Origin: Anaerocolumna sp. AGMB13020
Lineage (GTDB): Bacteria; Bacillota; Clostridia; Lachnospirales; Lachnospiraceae
DNA length: 64,000 nucleotides
Direction of reading: 5' to 3'
NCBI RefSeq assembly: GCF_033100115.1
Contig: NZ_CP136910.1
Coordinates: 2,540,001 to 2,604,000 of the forward strand
The notes under the pieces were generated by a model that had not been told where the DNA came from, did not search any database, and was given only the letters and a program-made list of their open reading frames with translations. Shown one piece after another: positions 16,066 to 24,904 of the stretch (position 1 is the first letter of the stretch; every line of letters begins with the position of its first letter). A program made the translations under genes and the position numbers.

Positions 16066-16758
16066 CTATTCCACCTTTAAAATAAGGGATACCTTGTCAG
16101 ATTGATTGCCTTCACTGTCTTGCGCGGTAAGTATGACAGGATAGGTTCCCCTCTTATTCATATTATAGGTTCCGGTTACGGTTACGCTGTCAAGAAGAGT
16201 CTGAACAGAGTCTTTGTCATCACTGATATTTTTGATATAGGCTTTAGGATCGAATTCTTCGCCTCTGTTTAGAGTAATCTCTGTGCTAAGAAGTTCTATT
16301 ACCGGTTTCTTCTTATCGGCATAATCACTGCTGGCTTCTTTCTTAGAATCAGCCGTTATCGTATCAACTGTTGATTGTCCTGTTTCCTTCAGCCCAGCTT
16401 CTCCTCCCTTGTCGAAAGCTTCTTTGTTATTGTGTGCTGCTTCATAAGGAATGAGTATATCCAGCTGTCCTACATTATTACTGGAATCTTTGGCCAGATA
16501 GGTAATCTTTGCCGCTGTACCGTCCGGCATAGTGATAAGATCTCCAACCATAACAGTAGCAGTAACATCTCCATCAATATCATCTTCTGCCGTAATACCC
16601 TGCAACAGGTAAGTGGTATCTTCTCCTTCTCTGTACACCAGACTCTCATTATTTATATGAATGACAGGAGCTGTTTTGTCTTCTTTCACAACTATGTATA
16701 TCAGCATAGCAAATAGAAGCGAGGTAATAATCCCTGATAAAATAATAAATTTCTTCAT
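16066..16758 (-). CDS. Membrane-anchored protein with two Ig-like (DUF5011-type) domains
   Basis: This 230-residue protein has an N-terminal membrane helix at residues 4-24 without a clear cleavage site. It also has two beta-rich repeats. The first, DKTAPVIHINNESLVYREGE followed by DIDGDVTATVMVGD, is typical of DUF5011-type Ig-like folds; the second starts with KKPVIELLSTEITLNRGEEF. A Lys/Glu/Ser-rich linker lies between them. The protein should sit outside the membrane. Its place between the kinase and the phosphatase genes suggests a role in polysaccharide assembly or attachment, but none is known. Structured leader copy B ends four bases upstream of its ATG. Confidence 0.78.
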   Translation of the reverse strand: MKKFIILSGIITSLLFAMLIYIVVKEDKTAPVIHINNESLVYREGEDTTYLLQGITAEDDIDGDVTATVMVGDLITMPDGTAAKITYLAKDSSNNVGQLDILIPYEAAHNNKEAFDKGGEAGLKETGQSTVDTITADSKKEASSDYADKKKPVIELLSTEITLNRGEEFDPKAYIKNISDDKDSVQTLLDSVTVTGTYNMNKRGTYPVILTAQDSEGNQSDKVSLILKVE

Positions 16759-16762
16759 AATT

Positions 16763-16868
16763 TACACCCACTGCCTATCACAGGTAGTTCTGCGATACTG
16801 CCACAATTTATACTGAGTGAAAGAAGCCTTATGTGGCAGCCTTTCATTTGTATATTTTCTTTCACTCC
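16763..16868 (-). ncRNA. Structured leader, copy B, before the Ig-like membrane protein gene
   Basis: On the minus strand stem 1 is an 11-bp perfect GAGTGAAAGAA/TTCTTTCACTC. Its loop holds GAAAGGCTGCCACA, and TGCCACA can pair with TGTGGCA just after the stem. Stem 2 is TATCGCAG/CTGTGATA. The element fills the gap after the kinase gene and ends four bases before the ATG at 16758, with a weak Shine-Dalgarno at its edge. The position suggests control of translation within the operon. Confidence 0.78.
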
Positions 16869-16942
16869 CCCGCCTGCTGTTATAGCCCTCTGTAATATAA
16901 ACGGGTAACTATTACTTCTATCTTCGTAATAAATGCTCCATG

Positions 16943-17641
16943 TTAATATGGTGCATAGGCTGCTCCGTAGTATTTCTTGTAGGTTAACCCGTAATACCTT
17001 TGATGCTTCACTTCTACTTTGTTAAGGACTGCCCCCAGGACCCGGCAATTACTCTTCTCCAGCTGTTTCATAATCTTCTGGACAAATTTATAGCTGTTGG
17101 CATCCGCCTGTATTACAATTAACGCTCCATCACAGCTTTCAGCTACATTTGCGCTGTCTATTACAAGCCCTAAGGGAGGTGTATCAATTATAATATAATC
17201 GTATTCCTCTCGTTTACACTGTAATAATTCCTTAAAATACCGATTGCTTAAAAGGTCGGAGGGGTTTGGCGGTATGGGTCCGGTAAATATCATATCAAGG
17301 CCTTCCAGGTTGGTATTGTAAATTACTTCTTCGCAGGTGTTCATGCCGGAAAGATACTGGGAAAGCCCATTTACAGACTGATTTATCTTCAACCTCTTTA
17401 TCATATTGGACTTTCTTAAGTCTGCATCTATAAAGAGTACCTTCTTCCCTCCTTCTGCCATTGAGGCTGCCAGCCGAATGGATACGGTGGATTTACCCTC
17501 GCCTGGAATGCAGCTGGTGATACAAATTATCTTTACCTCTTTTCCGCAAAACTGAATATTGGTACGAAGTGTGTTATAGGCTTCATACCCTCTGAAATCC
17601 ACACTTGCCTTTAATTCAATATTAATTGACTGCATTTTCAA
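16943..17641 (-). CDS. CpsD/CapB-type bacterial tyrosine kinase
   Basis: This 232-residue cytoplasmic kinase has Walker A PGEGKST at residues 46-52, Walker A' LFIDADLRKS at 69-78 and Walker B DYIIIDTPPLG. It also has a C-terminal tyrosine cluster (RYYGLTYKKYYGAAYAPY) that would be autophosphorylated. It needs the CpsC-type membrane partner encoded just upstream, whose gene overlaps its start by 20 bp. Phosphorylation cycling by this kinase and the CpsB phosphatase normally sets polysaccharide chain length and export. Confidence 0.95.
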   Translation of the reverse strand: MKMQSINIELKASVDFRGYEAYNTLRTNIQFCGKEVKIICITSCIPGEGKSTVSIRLAASMAEGGKKVLFIDADLRKSNMIKRLKINQSVNGLSQYLSGMNTCEEVIYNTNLEGLDMIFTGPIPPNPSDLLSNRYFKELLQCKREEYDYIIIDTPPLGLVIDSANVAESCDGALIVIQADANSYKFVQKIMKQLEKSNCRVLGAVLNKVEVKHQRYYGLTYKKYYGAAYAPY

Positions 17642-18407
17642 TGCCTCCTTTGTAACCTTTCTTATTCGCCTTTTTGTATGCTCTTTTTAGTTCCGCCCTT
17701 ACTTTTCTTGTATTTAGAATATCTTCTTCCAGAGGAATTTCTGCAAGAGATATTATACCCAGATGATTTTCTATATCCTCGTTGCTCTTTATATGGTCGT
17801 TGCTTAAATAAAACAATACCACCAGACCCAGAGCAGCACCAAAACCCAAGATACCTCCAAGCAGGATATTCCTCGAGAAGTTATCTTCCGTCGGTGTAAG
17901 TGGAATACGACCTCTTTCCACCACACTTACCTTCTCTATATCCATTACCGATTTCATCTGTTCTGCCGATACATCGGCTATTTCATCGGCTAGTTTTTTT
18001 GCCAGAAAAGGATTCTCATCTCTTACCGTAATCTCAAGGATTCTGGTTTCCTCCGGGATAAATACCGATATTTTACGAACAAGCTGCGCCTGCTCCAGGT
18101 TTAAGTCAAGGTTATGTATTACCTGTTCCATAATGGGTCTGCTGGTTACCAGAATTTCGAAATCCTTTATCAAAAGGCTTCCCGTTGACAAATCCGAACT
18201 GGTCACTGTCTTTGCAGGATCCTGCCTGTTTATTACATACAATTTTGTTGTTGCCGCATATATAGGGACCTGGGTCAGCTTTGTTACGATACCGCCTGCC
18301 AGAGCACAAATGATTGCTGCGAAAAAAAGTATCCAGAACTTATCAAGCAAAGCATAGAATATTTCTCTGATATTAATTTCTAATTCTTCTGTTTTCTCGA
18401 ATTCCAT
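17622..18407 (-). CDS. CpsC/YveK-type Wzz-domain kinase activator
   Basis: A 261-residue protein with the Wzz domain. A membrane helix at about residues 26-46 is followed by YAATTKLYVINRQDP, and a second helix lies at about residues 185-205 after the proline-rich VERGRIPLTPTEDN. The C-terminal cytoplasmic tail would contact the CpsD kinase. It is the standard partner gene, overlapping the kinase start by 20 bp. Confidence 0.93.
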   Translation of the reverse strand: MEFEKTEELEINIREIFYALLDKFWILFFAAIICALAGGIVTKLTQVPIYAATTKLYVINRQDPAKTVTSSDLSTGSLLIKDFEILVTSRPIMEQVIHNLDLNLEQAQLVRKISVFIPEETRILEITVRDENPFLAKKLADEIADVSAEQMKSVMDIEKVSVVERGRIPLTPTEDNFSRNILLGGILGFGAALGLVVLFYLSNDHIKSNEDIENHLGIISLAEIPLEEDILNTRKVRAELKRAYKKANKKGYKGGIENAVN

Positions 18408-18517
18408 TTTATTAACCGTACCTTTCTCCTATCGATATCATCCTGTTTTATCTCTTAATATAAATCCTATAAAATAATGTATGCTTAAATACTATTCCTC
18501 CCTGTCCCTGTCACTGC

Positions 18518-19267
18518 TTAGTCAAAACACGGGTAGAGTCTACGGTCAATTTTCTTACTCTCAAGAAGGCCTCTGGTATTCTCAATTAACTGCCTTTTAA
18601 TTTCCGTTCCATGATAGCTCTCAATATAGCGAAGGCCTTCTTTCATCATAGGGGCCCTGATGGAATCGGAACGGGAACCTGTCCCTATAAAATGAACCAT
18701 TTCATATCTTAACAGACGCCTTGCATGCCTTACCCGGGAATCAAATGGATTCCCTAAAAGGCTCTTAATATTCAGCTGCATATAAACACCAAGGTTTATA
18801 AGCTGCGCAATTCCTTCATAATTACCATAAAGGCATTGATAGTTTTCTGCATGGGAGAGTATGGGGTAATATCCCTGAATCAGCAGACTGTGGAGCCCTG
18901 CTCTCATAAACTCATACTCTTCTTCTCGGTAGAACCTGACCAGACAGTACCTTGTACCCGCTAAGGTAGCCGCCTTTCCTTTGCGCAGATGCTCTGTTAT
19001 ATCACTGCTGTAAAACAGCTCATTGCCAAGTTCTATCCGAAAACCAGGATTAAGTTCTCTGGCTGCCTGACGAACCTTTTTAAGCTTCTCTTCCAGTTCA
19101 CTTTTATCCGGATTTATACAGCCAGCTCCGTAATGAGGTGTTGCAATGATATAAGTAATACCTTCTTCATAGGCAATCTTTAGCATATTTCTTGTCTGTT
19201 CCATGCTAACGGAACCATTATCCACCGCCGGCAGTATATGACAGTGAATGTCTATAAGCTGTTCCAA
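18518..19267 (-). CDS. CpsB-like PHP-fold protein with altered metal-site motifs
   Basis: This 249-residue homologue of CpsB keeps DIHCHILPAVDN, ATPH and the NELFYS strand. It departs from its sister at 15317-16042 at key positions: VDDGA becomes VDNGS, AHIERY becomes SHAENY, and the metal-ligand motif ATDSH becomes GTGSR. The Asp and His of that last motif are thus gone. It may be a pseudophosphatase or have altered metal use. It follows the sugar transferase gene in the operon and precedes cpsC/cpsD. Confidence 0.85.
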   Translation of the reverse strand: MEQLIDIHCHILPAVDNGSVSMEQTRNMLKIAYEEGITYIIATPHYGAGCINPDKSELEEKLKKVRQAARELNPGFRIELGNELFYSSDITEHLRKGKAATLAGTRYCLVRFYREEEYEFMRAGLHSLLIQGYYPILSHAENYQCLYGNYEGIAQLINLGVYMQLNIKSLLGNPFDSRVRHARRLLRYEMVHFIGTGSRSDSIRAPMMKEGLRYIESYHGTEIKRQLIENTRGLLESKKIDRRLYPCFD

Positions 19268-19282
19268 ACCGTTTCCTCCTGC

Positions 19283-20701
19283 TTATTTTGATCCCCTGCC
19301 AAACAATACAACAAAGATTGTTTTCAAAATGATTTTTAAATCCATCTTAAGAGACCAGTTATCAATATATGTCAGGTCGAGTTTAACGACCTCTTCAAAG
19401 TCGGTAATATTGCTTCTTCCGCTTACCTGCCAAAGGCCTGTAAGGCCGCAGTTTAAGGCAAGTCTTCTTTTGTGCCGCCCCTCATACCGAAGAAATTCCT
19501 CTTCTGTGGGAGGTCTGGTACCTACAAGACTCATATCCCCTTTCAGCACGTTTAAGAACTGGGGAAATTCATCCAGACTGGTTTTTCGCAGAAAACTGCC
19601 GACCTTGGTAACACGCGGATCATCGGTTATCTTAAACATCTGACCCTCCATTTCGTTCCGCCCCATTAATTCAGCTTTCCTGGCTTCCGCCTCCGCACAC
19701 ATGGAGCGAAATTTATATATCCGAAAGCGCCTGCCATTCTTTCCTACTCTGATTTGGGAAAAGAATACGGGTCCGGGGGATTCTATAATAATGGCTATTG
19801 CAATGAACACCCCCAATATCAGTGTTAATATACAGCCGATGATACCGCCTAAAATATCTATCAGCCTTTTAATATGTAAATGGTACTCATCAAAGACCTT
19901 GTTACTAAAGGTCAGTACATGATACCCGCTCATATTCTGAATACTTTGCTCGGACAGTCTAAGCCCAAAAGTATTAATGCTTAGATTCACATTCACTCCC
20001 ATGTTCTTAAACTGAAATATAATATCTTCCAGATTAAAGTTCACAGTATAATTACTTGGCAAATGAATAAACACACCGTCCAGAACTTCCTGTTTTGCTA
20101 TTTCAAACATATTTTGGATACCTGCTCTTACCGGTACTCCAAACATTTCATTTCCTGTCATATCCAAGTCAACTATCGTAAGATAGCTGACTTCATATTC
20201 CCAGGAATTTTCACCGTTAATCTGTTTTAATACTTCCCCTGCCTGCGTGGTGGTAGTTACTACCATTATTTTGCTGCTTGCCCTGCTCCTCTTATAGACA
20301 CCTAATAGAATCCACTTAAAATACTGCCTGACGGTCAGGGAAATAATTGTGTTAAAGAAAAAAAACAACAAAAAGAACAATCTTGAGAAGGCAGCTCCTT
20401 CTCTTATAAGAAACATAAAAGCTGTTATGGTTAAGGAAAAAATAATATTTAGTTTACATACTTCCAAAAATTCATCAATAAAACCTCTTCTAGCAAAATC
20501 CTTATAGGAATCAAAGGCTATAAACACCCCGCTGTAAAACAATACCCCCAATGCCAGGGCCCAACCAAAGACATTATAATACCAGTATTCGGTTATCTCA
20601 CTGTAACGGATACAGGCTGCCAGTATGTAAGAGATTATTATTCCGGTACAATCTATTAATAACAGATATCTACCGGGCAAATTCTTCTTTATGAAAGCCA
20701 T
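19283..20701 (-). CDS. Polyprenyl-phosphate sugar-1-phosphate transferase (initiating transferase)
   Basis: A 472-residue enzyme of the WbaP/EpsE-like class. The N-terminal half has four to five membrane helices and a CoA-binding-like/Rossmann segment. The C-terminal catalytic domain shows KRLIDILGGIIGCI, GPVFFSQIRVGKNGRRFRIYKFRSM, KTSLDEFPQFLNVLKGDMSLVGTRP and GLTGLWQVSGRS. It transfers a sugar-1-phosphate to undecaprenyl phosphate to start the repeat unit. The second locus at 31-42 kb has the other transferases but no initiating enzyme, so this one may serve both. Confidence 0.94.
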   Translation of the reverse strand: MAFIKKNLPGRYLLLIDCTGIIISYILAACIRYSEITEYWYYNVFGWALALGVLFYSGVFIAFDSYKDFARRGFIDEFLEVCKLNIIFSLTITAFMFLIREGAAFSRLFFLLFFFFNTIISLTVRQYFKWILLGVYKRSRASSKIMVVTTTTQAGEVLKQINGENSWEYEVSYLTIVDLDMTGNEMFGVPVRAGIQNMFEIAKQEVLDGVFIHLPSNYTVNFNLEDIIFQFKNMGVNVNLSINTFGLRLSEQSIQNMSGYHVLTFSNKVFDEYHLHIKRLIDILGGIIGCILTLILGVFIAIAIIIESPGPVFFSQIRVGKNGRRFRIYKFRSMCAEAEARKAELMGRNEMEGQMFKITDDPRVTKVGSFLRKTSLDEFPQFLNVLKGDMSLVGTRPPTEEEFLRYEGRHKRRLALNCGLTGLWQVSGRSNITDFEEVVKLDLTYIDNWSLKMDLKIILKTIFVVLFGRGSK

Positions 20702-21320
20702 CGTATTTCACATCCTTAATCTTGATTTGTATTTTCTTTGACAGTACATAACAGATAGCAAGAAGAATGCTTACCACCGATACCGAAATAATGAGTACTC
20801 CCATGTTAATATGTTCACCTGCCACCTTGCCGTTGACGATCGTTAAATTCCTGTATTTATCCGACAAGCTGATCAGCTCACCGGAAGGGTTAAAACCTGC
20901 CTTTAAACCGCAGGCAGTAAATATGTCCTTTGTAAGTCCTATGGCAATTTCTTTGCTGTCAGCAGATAACTCTTTTATACTGGTCTTATTTTCCAGATTC
21001 ATTAAGTGCAGTAATTCTGCTGCCTTGGCCTCCACTTCTTCTTCGGCTGCGGTTCCCAGATTAATGTTATTAAGACCGAAATACTGCAGCAAGAATTCCT
21101 CATACTTTCCGCTTCCATCCGTACTTTTATTGATTTTGTTGGTTAAGATGTCAATAATGATTGCTTCATGCTGGTTGATCCTGGTGCTTTTATCCGCACT
21201 TACTGTTGCCACCGTCTGCTTCATTGTTTTGGCATTGGCTTCTTTTAAAGGTCCCCCGGCAAAAAGAAGAAGCACAGCCACACACAGGATGGGTATTACA
21301 AGATTCTTTAACCTTTTCAT
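20670..21320 (-). CDS. Secreted, membrane-anchored protein of unknown function, first gene of the exopolysaccharide operon
   Basis: This 216-residue protein has a signal peptide (residues 1-30, ending near EANA), an extracytoplasmic helical region, and one C-terminal membrane helix (about 172-193) followed by a basic cytoplasmic tail. It overlaps the sugar transferase gene by 32 bp. It is the first gene after the promoter at 21510-21538 and has a GGGGG Shine-Dalgarno. I do not recognise its family. Topology and position suggest an assembly or sensing role for the polysaccharide. Confidence 0.72.
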   Translation of the reverse strand: MKRLKNLVIPILCVAVLLLFAGGPLKEANAKTMKQTVATVSADKSTRINQHEAIIIDILTNKINKSTDGSGKYEEFLLQYFGLNNINLGTAAEEEVEAKAAELLHLMNLENKTSIKELSADSKEIAIGLTKDIFTACGLKAGFNPSGELISLSDKYRNLTIVNGKVAGEHINMGVLIISVSVVSILLAICYVLSKKIQIKIKDVKYDGFHKEEFAR

Positions 21321-21509
21321 GATGATTCCCCCTTTCTCATTCTGTCATCAGGTTAAATGCTTACCGGTTAATGCAGCAAAAGAACTGCGTCAATTGGTTT
21401 ATCTTTGCTTCCTTATTCGGACAAGCCCGGACAGCAGACCGGCATATCTTATATTGTTATAAGGAACATTCCTCCTATGTGATAAAGTAAATATTTACCA
21501 GTTGCTACG

Positions 21510-21538
21510 ATTATAAAACACCCCTTTTAAATACTCAA
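21510..21538 (-). promoter_or_regulatory. Probable promoter of the exopolysaccharide/RiPP operon
   Basis: Minus-strand TTGAGT -35 and perfect TATAAT -10 boxes are 17 bp apart. They lie about 185 bp before the first gene. No overlapping regulator site is obvious. The rest of the 21321-21898 gap holds only this leader and the tex terminator. Confidence 0.6.
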
Positions 21539-21665
21539 GTTGCAAACTGTATTTTCATACATCTTTTCATCGCAGTAATTTCCATTAAAACTGTGTAAGT
21601 GAATTCGTTTTACAGCATCTTTTGTCCTTATGCTATTTTCTACCCCTTTGTTTTAAAGGAACGAC

Positions 21666-21727
21666 AAAAAGGCAGCAGCTTATGTTCTTTCCTGACGATT
21701 ACCGTCCGGTTAACATAAGCTACTGCC
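21666..21727 (-). terminator. Intrinsic terminator after tex
   Basis: On the minus strand a 16-bp stem, GGCAGTAGCTTATGTT with its near-perfect complement (one mismatch), is followed by TTTTTG. A small internal GACG/CGTC stem branches from the loop. Confidence 0.75.
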
Positions 21728-21898
21728 GTATTTTATAATTATTCAGGAATATTCAGAATTGATTTATAGATATTCCTGTTATTTCATGATATTTTCTGCC
21801 TTGAGGAGATCTGGAAAGAAATATAATGTTAGATTAATGTTTTTATATATTCCGGTATTTCATGTCTCACTATGAAAACACCATACCAGCGTTTACAA

Positions 21899-24043
21899 TT
21901 ATAACTTCATCGTTAATTGAATTCGCTTCTTGGCAGTATCCACACTCATGACCTTTACTTCTACGATATCACCTACACTCACAACATCCAATGGATGTTT
22001 GACGAACTTTTTATCCGTTAACTGGGATATGTGTACAAGTCCATCCTGATGTACACCGATATCCACAAAAGCTCCAAAGTCAATTACATTACGAACGGTA
22101 CCTTTTAATATCATACCTTCTGTAAGATCTTTCATCTCAAGTACGTCGGTTCTTAATATGGGCTTTGGCATTTCCTCTCTGGGATCTCTGCCGGGTTTCT
22201 CAAGTTCCTTAATAATATCTGTTAAGGTTATCTCTCCGATTCCAAGTTCTGCTGCCAGGGCTTTCTTATCTCTGATTTGTTTCCCGAGCCCCGACAGTTT
22301 TCCTGCCTGAATGTCAGCAGCGGCAAGACCGGATTTCTCCAACAGCTTAAGTGCTGCTGTGTAGGATTCCGGATGAACGCTGGTCCCGTCAAGGGGATTA
22401 ACACCATCTAAGATCCTTAAGAACCCGGCACACTGTTCAAAGGCTTTGGGTCCCAGCTTCGCTACCTTTAACAGCTGTCTGCGGTCAGTGAAGGGTCCAT
22501 TTTCTTCTCTGTGGGTTACTACATTCTTTGCTATGGTTTTCGTAATGCCCGAGATATATTCCAGGAGAGAGGCGGATGCCGTATTTAAATCCACCCCAAC
22601 TTTATTAACGCTGTCTTCTACTACACCGGACAGCGCATCAGACAATTTCTTCTGGTTCATATCATGCTGATACTGACCTACACCAATGGCTTTGGGGTCT
22701 ATTTTAACCAGTTCTGCCAATGGATCCTGGAGCCTTCTTGCAATAGAGGCGGCACTTCTCTGGCCGACATCAAAGTTCGGAAATTCCTCTGTCGCTAATT
22801 TACTGGCGGAATACACGGAAGCTCCTGCCTCATTTACGATAATATATTGTACTCTGCCGTGGTATTCCTTAAGAAGGTCCGCTATGATCAATTCGGATTC
22901 TCTGGAGGCGGTTCCATTACCTACGGATATAAGCGTAATGTCATATTTCTGTATAAGCTTCCTTACGGTAGCTTTGGCTTCTTCTACTTTATTCTGAGGC
23001 GCTGTTGGATACACCACCACTGTGTCAAGTACTTTCCCCGTTGCATCCACTACCGCAAGCTTACAGCCGGTACGAAAAGCGGGGTCCCAGCCTAATACAA
23101 CCTGTCCGACAATGGGCGGCTGCATCAGCAGCTGTTCCAGATTCTTTCCAAAGACCTTAATCGCTCCATCTTCGGCTTTTTCTGTCAGGTCATTACGAAT
23201 CTCTCTCTCAATGGCAGGGGCTATCAGCCGGGAGTAACTGTCACTGACAGTTTTCTTTAGTATCTCTTCCGTATTGGGATTCTTTCTTACAATTACTTTC
23301 GTTTCCAGATAGAGAAGTATTTTTTCTTCCGGTGCCAGAATCTTTACAGTAAGGAATTTCTCATTCTCCCCTCTGTTAAGGGCAAGAACACGGTGTCCCG
23401 CCAGCTTATTTAACTTCTCCTCGAAGTTATAATACATCTCATAGACGCTTTCCTGTTTCTCATCCTTGGCAGCAGAAGTGATGCTTCCTTCTTCAAAGGT
23501 TACTTTACGGATGTGGATACGGTAATCTGCTTCATCAGAGATATTCTCTGCAATGATATCCATTGCTCCTGCTATTGCTTCTTCTATGGTATTTACTTCC
23601 TTTTCAGGATCCAGGAAGCTTTCCGCTTCTTTTTCAAGGGGCTTGTCTGTCATCTGCAAGAGGATGATATTTGCCAAAGGCTCCAGCCCTTTTTCCTTTG
23701 CTATGGTAGCTCTGGTTCTTCTCTTTGGACGGTAGGGCCTGTACAGGTCTTCTACTACTACAAGGGTTTCGGCAGCTAATATTTGTGCCTTTAATTCTTC
23801 TGTTAATTTTCCCTGTTCTTCAATCGTTGCCAGCACACTGGCCTTTTTCTCTTCCAGATTGCGAAGATAAAGAAGACGTTCGTGCAGATTACGCAACACC
23901 TCGTCATTTAAGGAGCCGGTTACCTCCTTACGGTATCTGGCAATAAATGGGATGGTATTGCCCTCATCTATTAGCTTTACCGTTGCTTCTGCCTGTTCCA
24001 GCCGGATTCCTAGCTCACTTGCAAGCTGTTTTAAAATATCCAT
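21899..24043 (-). CDS. tex: Tex family nucleic-acid-binding transcription accessory protein
   Basis: The 714-residue protein has the Tex layout: an N-terminal helical domain (LGIRLEQAEATVKLIDEGNTIPFIARYRKE), a YqgF-like domain with GWDPAFRTGCKLAVVD, and helix-hairpin-helix motifs (LNTASASLLEYISGI). It ends with an S1 RNA-binding domain (GMILKGTVRNVIDFGAFVDIG). Tex proteins bind RNA and associate with transcription; the exact function is not settled. It appears to be a single gene between two terminators. A perfect inverted repeat lies upstream at 24079-24100. Confidence 0.95.
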   Translation of the reverse strand: MDILKQLASELGIRLEQAEATVKLIDEGNTIPFIARYRKEVTGSLNDEVLRNLHERLLYLRNLEEKKASVLATIEEQGKLTEELKAQILAAETLVVVEDLYRPYRPKRRTRATIAKEKGLEPLANIILLQMTDKPLEKEAESFLDPEKEVNTIEEAIAGAMDIIAENISDEADYRIHIRKVTFEEGSITSAAKDEKQESVYEMYYNFEEKLNKLAGHRVLALNRGENEKFLTVKILAPEEKILLYLETKVIVRKNPNTEEILKKTVSDSYSRLIAPAIEREIRNDLTEKAEDGAIKVFGKNLEQLLMQPPIVGQVVLGWDPAFRTGCKLAVVDATGKVLDTVVVYPTAPQNKVEEAKATVRKLIQKYDITLISVGNGTASRESELIIADLLKEYHGRVQYIIVNEAGASVYSASKLATEEFPNFDVGQRSAASIARRLQDPLAELVKIDPKAIGVGQYQHDMNQKKLSDALSGVVEDSVNKVGVDLNTASASLLEYISGITKTIAKNVVTHREENGPFTDRRQLLKVAKLGPKAFEQCAGFLRILDGVNPLDGTSVHPESYTAALKLLEKSGLAAADIQAGKLSGLGKQIRDKKALAAELGIGEITLTDIIKELEKPGRDPREEMPKPILRTDVLEMKDLTEGMILKGTVRNVIDFGAFVDIGVHQDGLVHISQLTDKKFVKHPLDVVSVGDIVEVKVMSVDTAKKRIQLTMKL

Positions 24044-24078
24044 GATTTACTCCTTTTGATTCTTTTTCCTCGTTATAA

Positions 24079-24100
24079 CAATGTTAATATAATAACATTG
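24079..24100. repeat. Perfect inverted repeat in the tex promoter region
   Basis: CAATGTTA and TAACATTG are separated by six A/T bases, about 40-60 bp upstream of the tex start. It could be an operator for a dimeric repressor overlapping the promoter. No candidate regulator is obvious in the window. Confidence 0.4.
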
Positions 24101-24159
24101 CGGGGGAAGAAATTCAAGCCTGCCGGAATGCTCATGGTGGGGGAGGGTTGTGGCAGGGG

Positions 24160-24405
24160 GACGAAAACTGCGGACCTCTTTGTACGTTTTTGTTCGGACA
24201 AGGTTCCTTATTCCACTAAAGCTGCAGGGATTGCTTCGGACAGTTCATGATATACCGAACTCGCGGAATAAACGGTTATGGGATTCGGGAGGTTTTTGTC
24301 GCTCAGACAGCGGCATATCATGAACTTGGCGCAATCTCTGCAGCTTAAGTGTCATAGGAACCTTTCCGAGACAAAAACTTCCAAAGAGGTCCACAGTTTT
24401 CTGCG
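24160..24405. repeat. Long imperfect inverted repeat in the tex-GH2 gap
   Basis: Two arms of about 95 bp, 24160-24256 and 24311-24405, are reverse complements of each other at roughly four positions in five, around a centre of about 55 bp. Shared blocks include GAAAACTG, GGACCTCTTTG, GTTTTTGT, AAGGTTCC, AGCTGCAG and GTTCATGATAT. It could be a decayed mobile element or a structured RNA. To its right, 24450-24900 is T-rich on the plus strand, and I see no gene there. Confidence 0.65.
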
Positions 24406-24904
24406 CGTTGGGTTACGGAACCTTGCCAGGACCTGGAGGGAAGTTTTTCATTGTTTGGGATAATATAATTTTTACTATTTGTATTTTTATTATGTTATAT
24501 TAATCCAGGATTTATTTTTATTTATTTTGTTTATTATTGTGGTCTTTTGGTATTCTATTCTGTTTTGGTATTATGTTATGGTGTTCTTTCTATGGAGTAG
24601 ATATAGAATTTAGTATCTGGCGATTATAGAATGGTTAAAGACTGGTATAGGTATAGGATTTTTAAATATCTGTGCATAGTTTCAGGATTGAATCGATAAG
24701 AATAAGGGAAATCAGGTACAGGGGGGTATACCGGATTTCGCTATATCCCTATTGATGAATTCCTTACTTATGCACAGTTATTTAAATAGATTTATGATGT
24801 ATCTTTTTGCCGCTGGGGAAGGAGGGGCTTGAGTCGGTTATTGCTCTAAGGTTTATTGGTTTTGAAGTGGGGCAGGCTTATATTAAGTTATTAGGGTAGG
24901 ATAA

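Noticed and set aside
21321..21503. Cyclic-di-GMP riboswitch in the exopolysaccharide operon leader
   Set aside because: Some GCCGGT/ACCGGT pairing is present, but the conserved GEMM blocks are missing.
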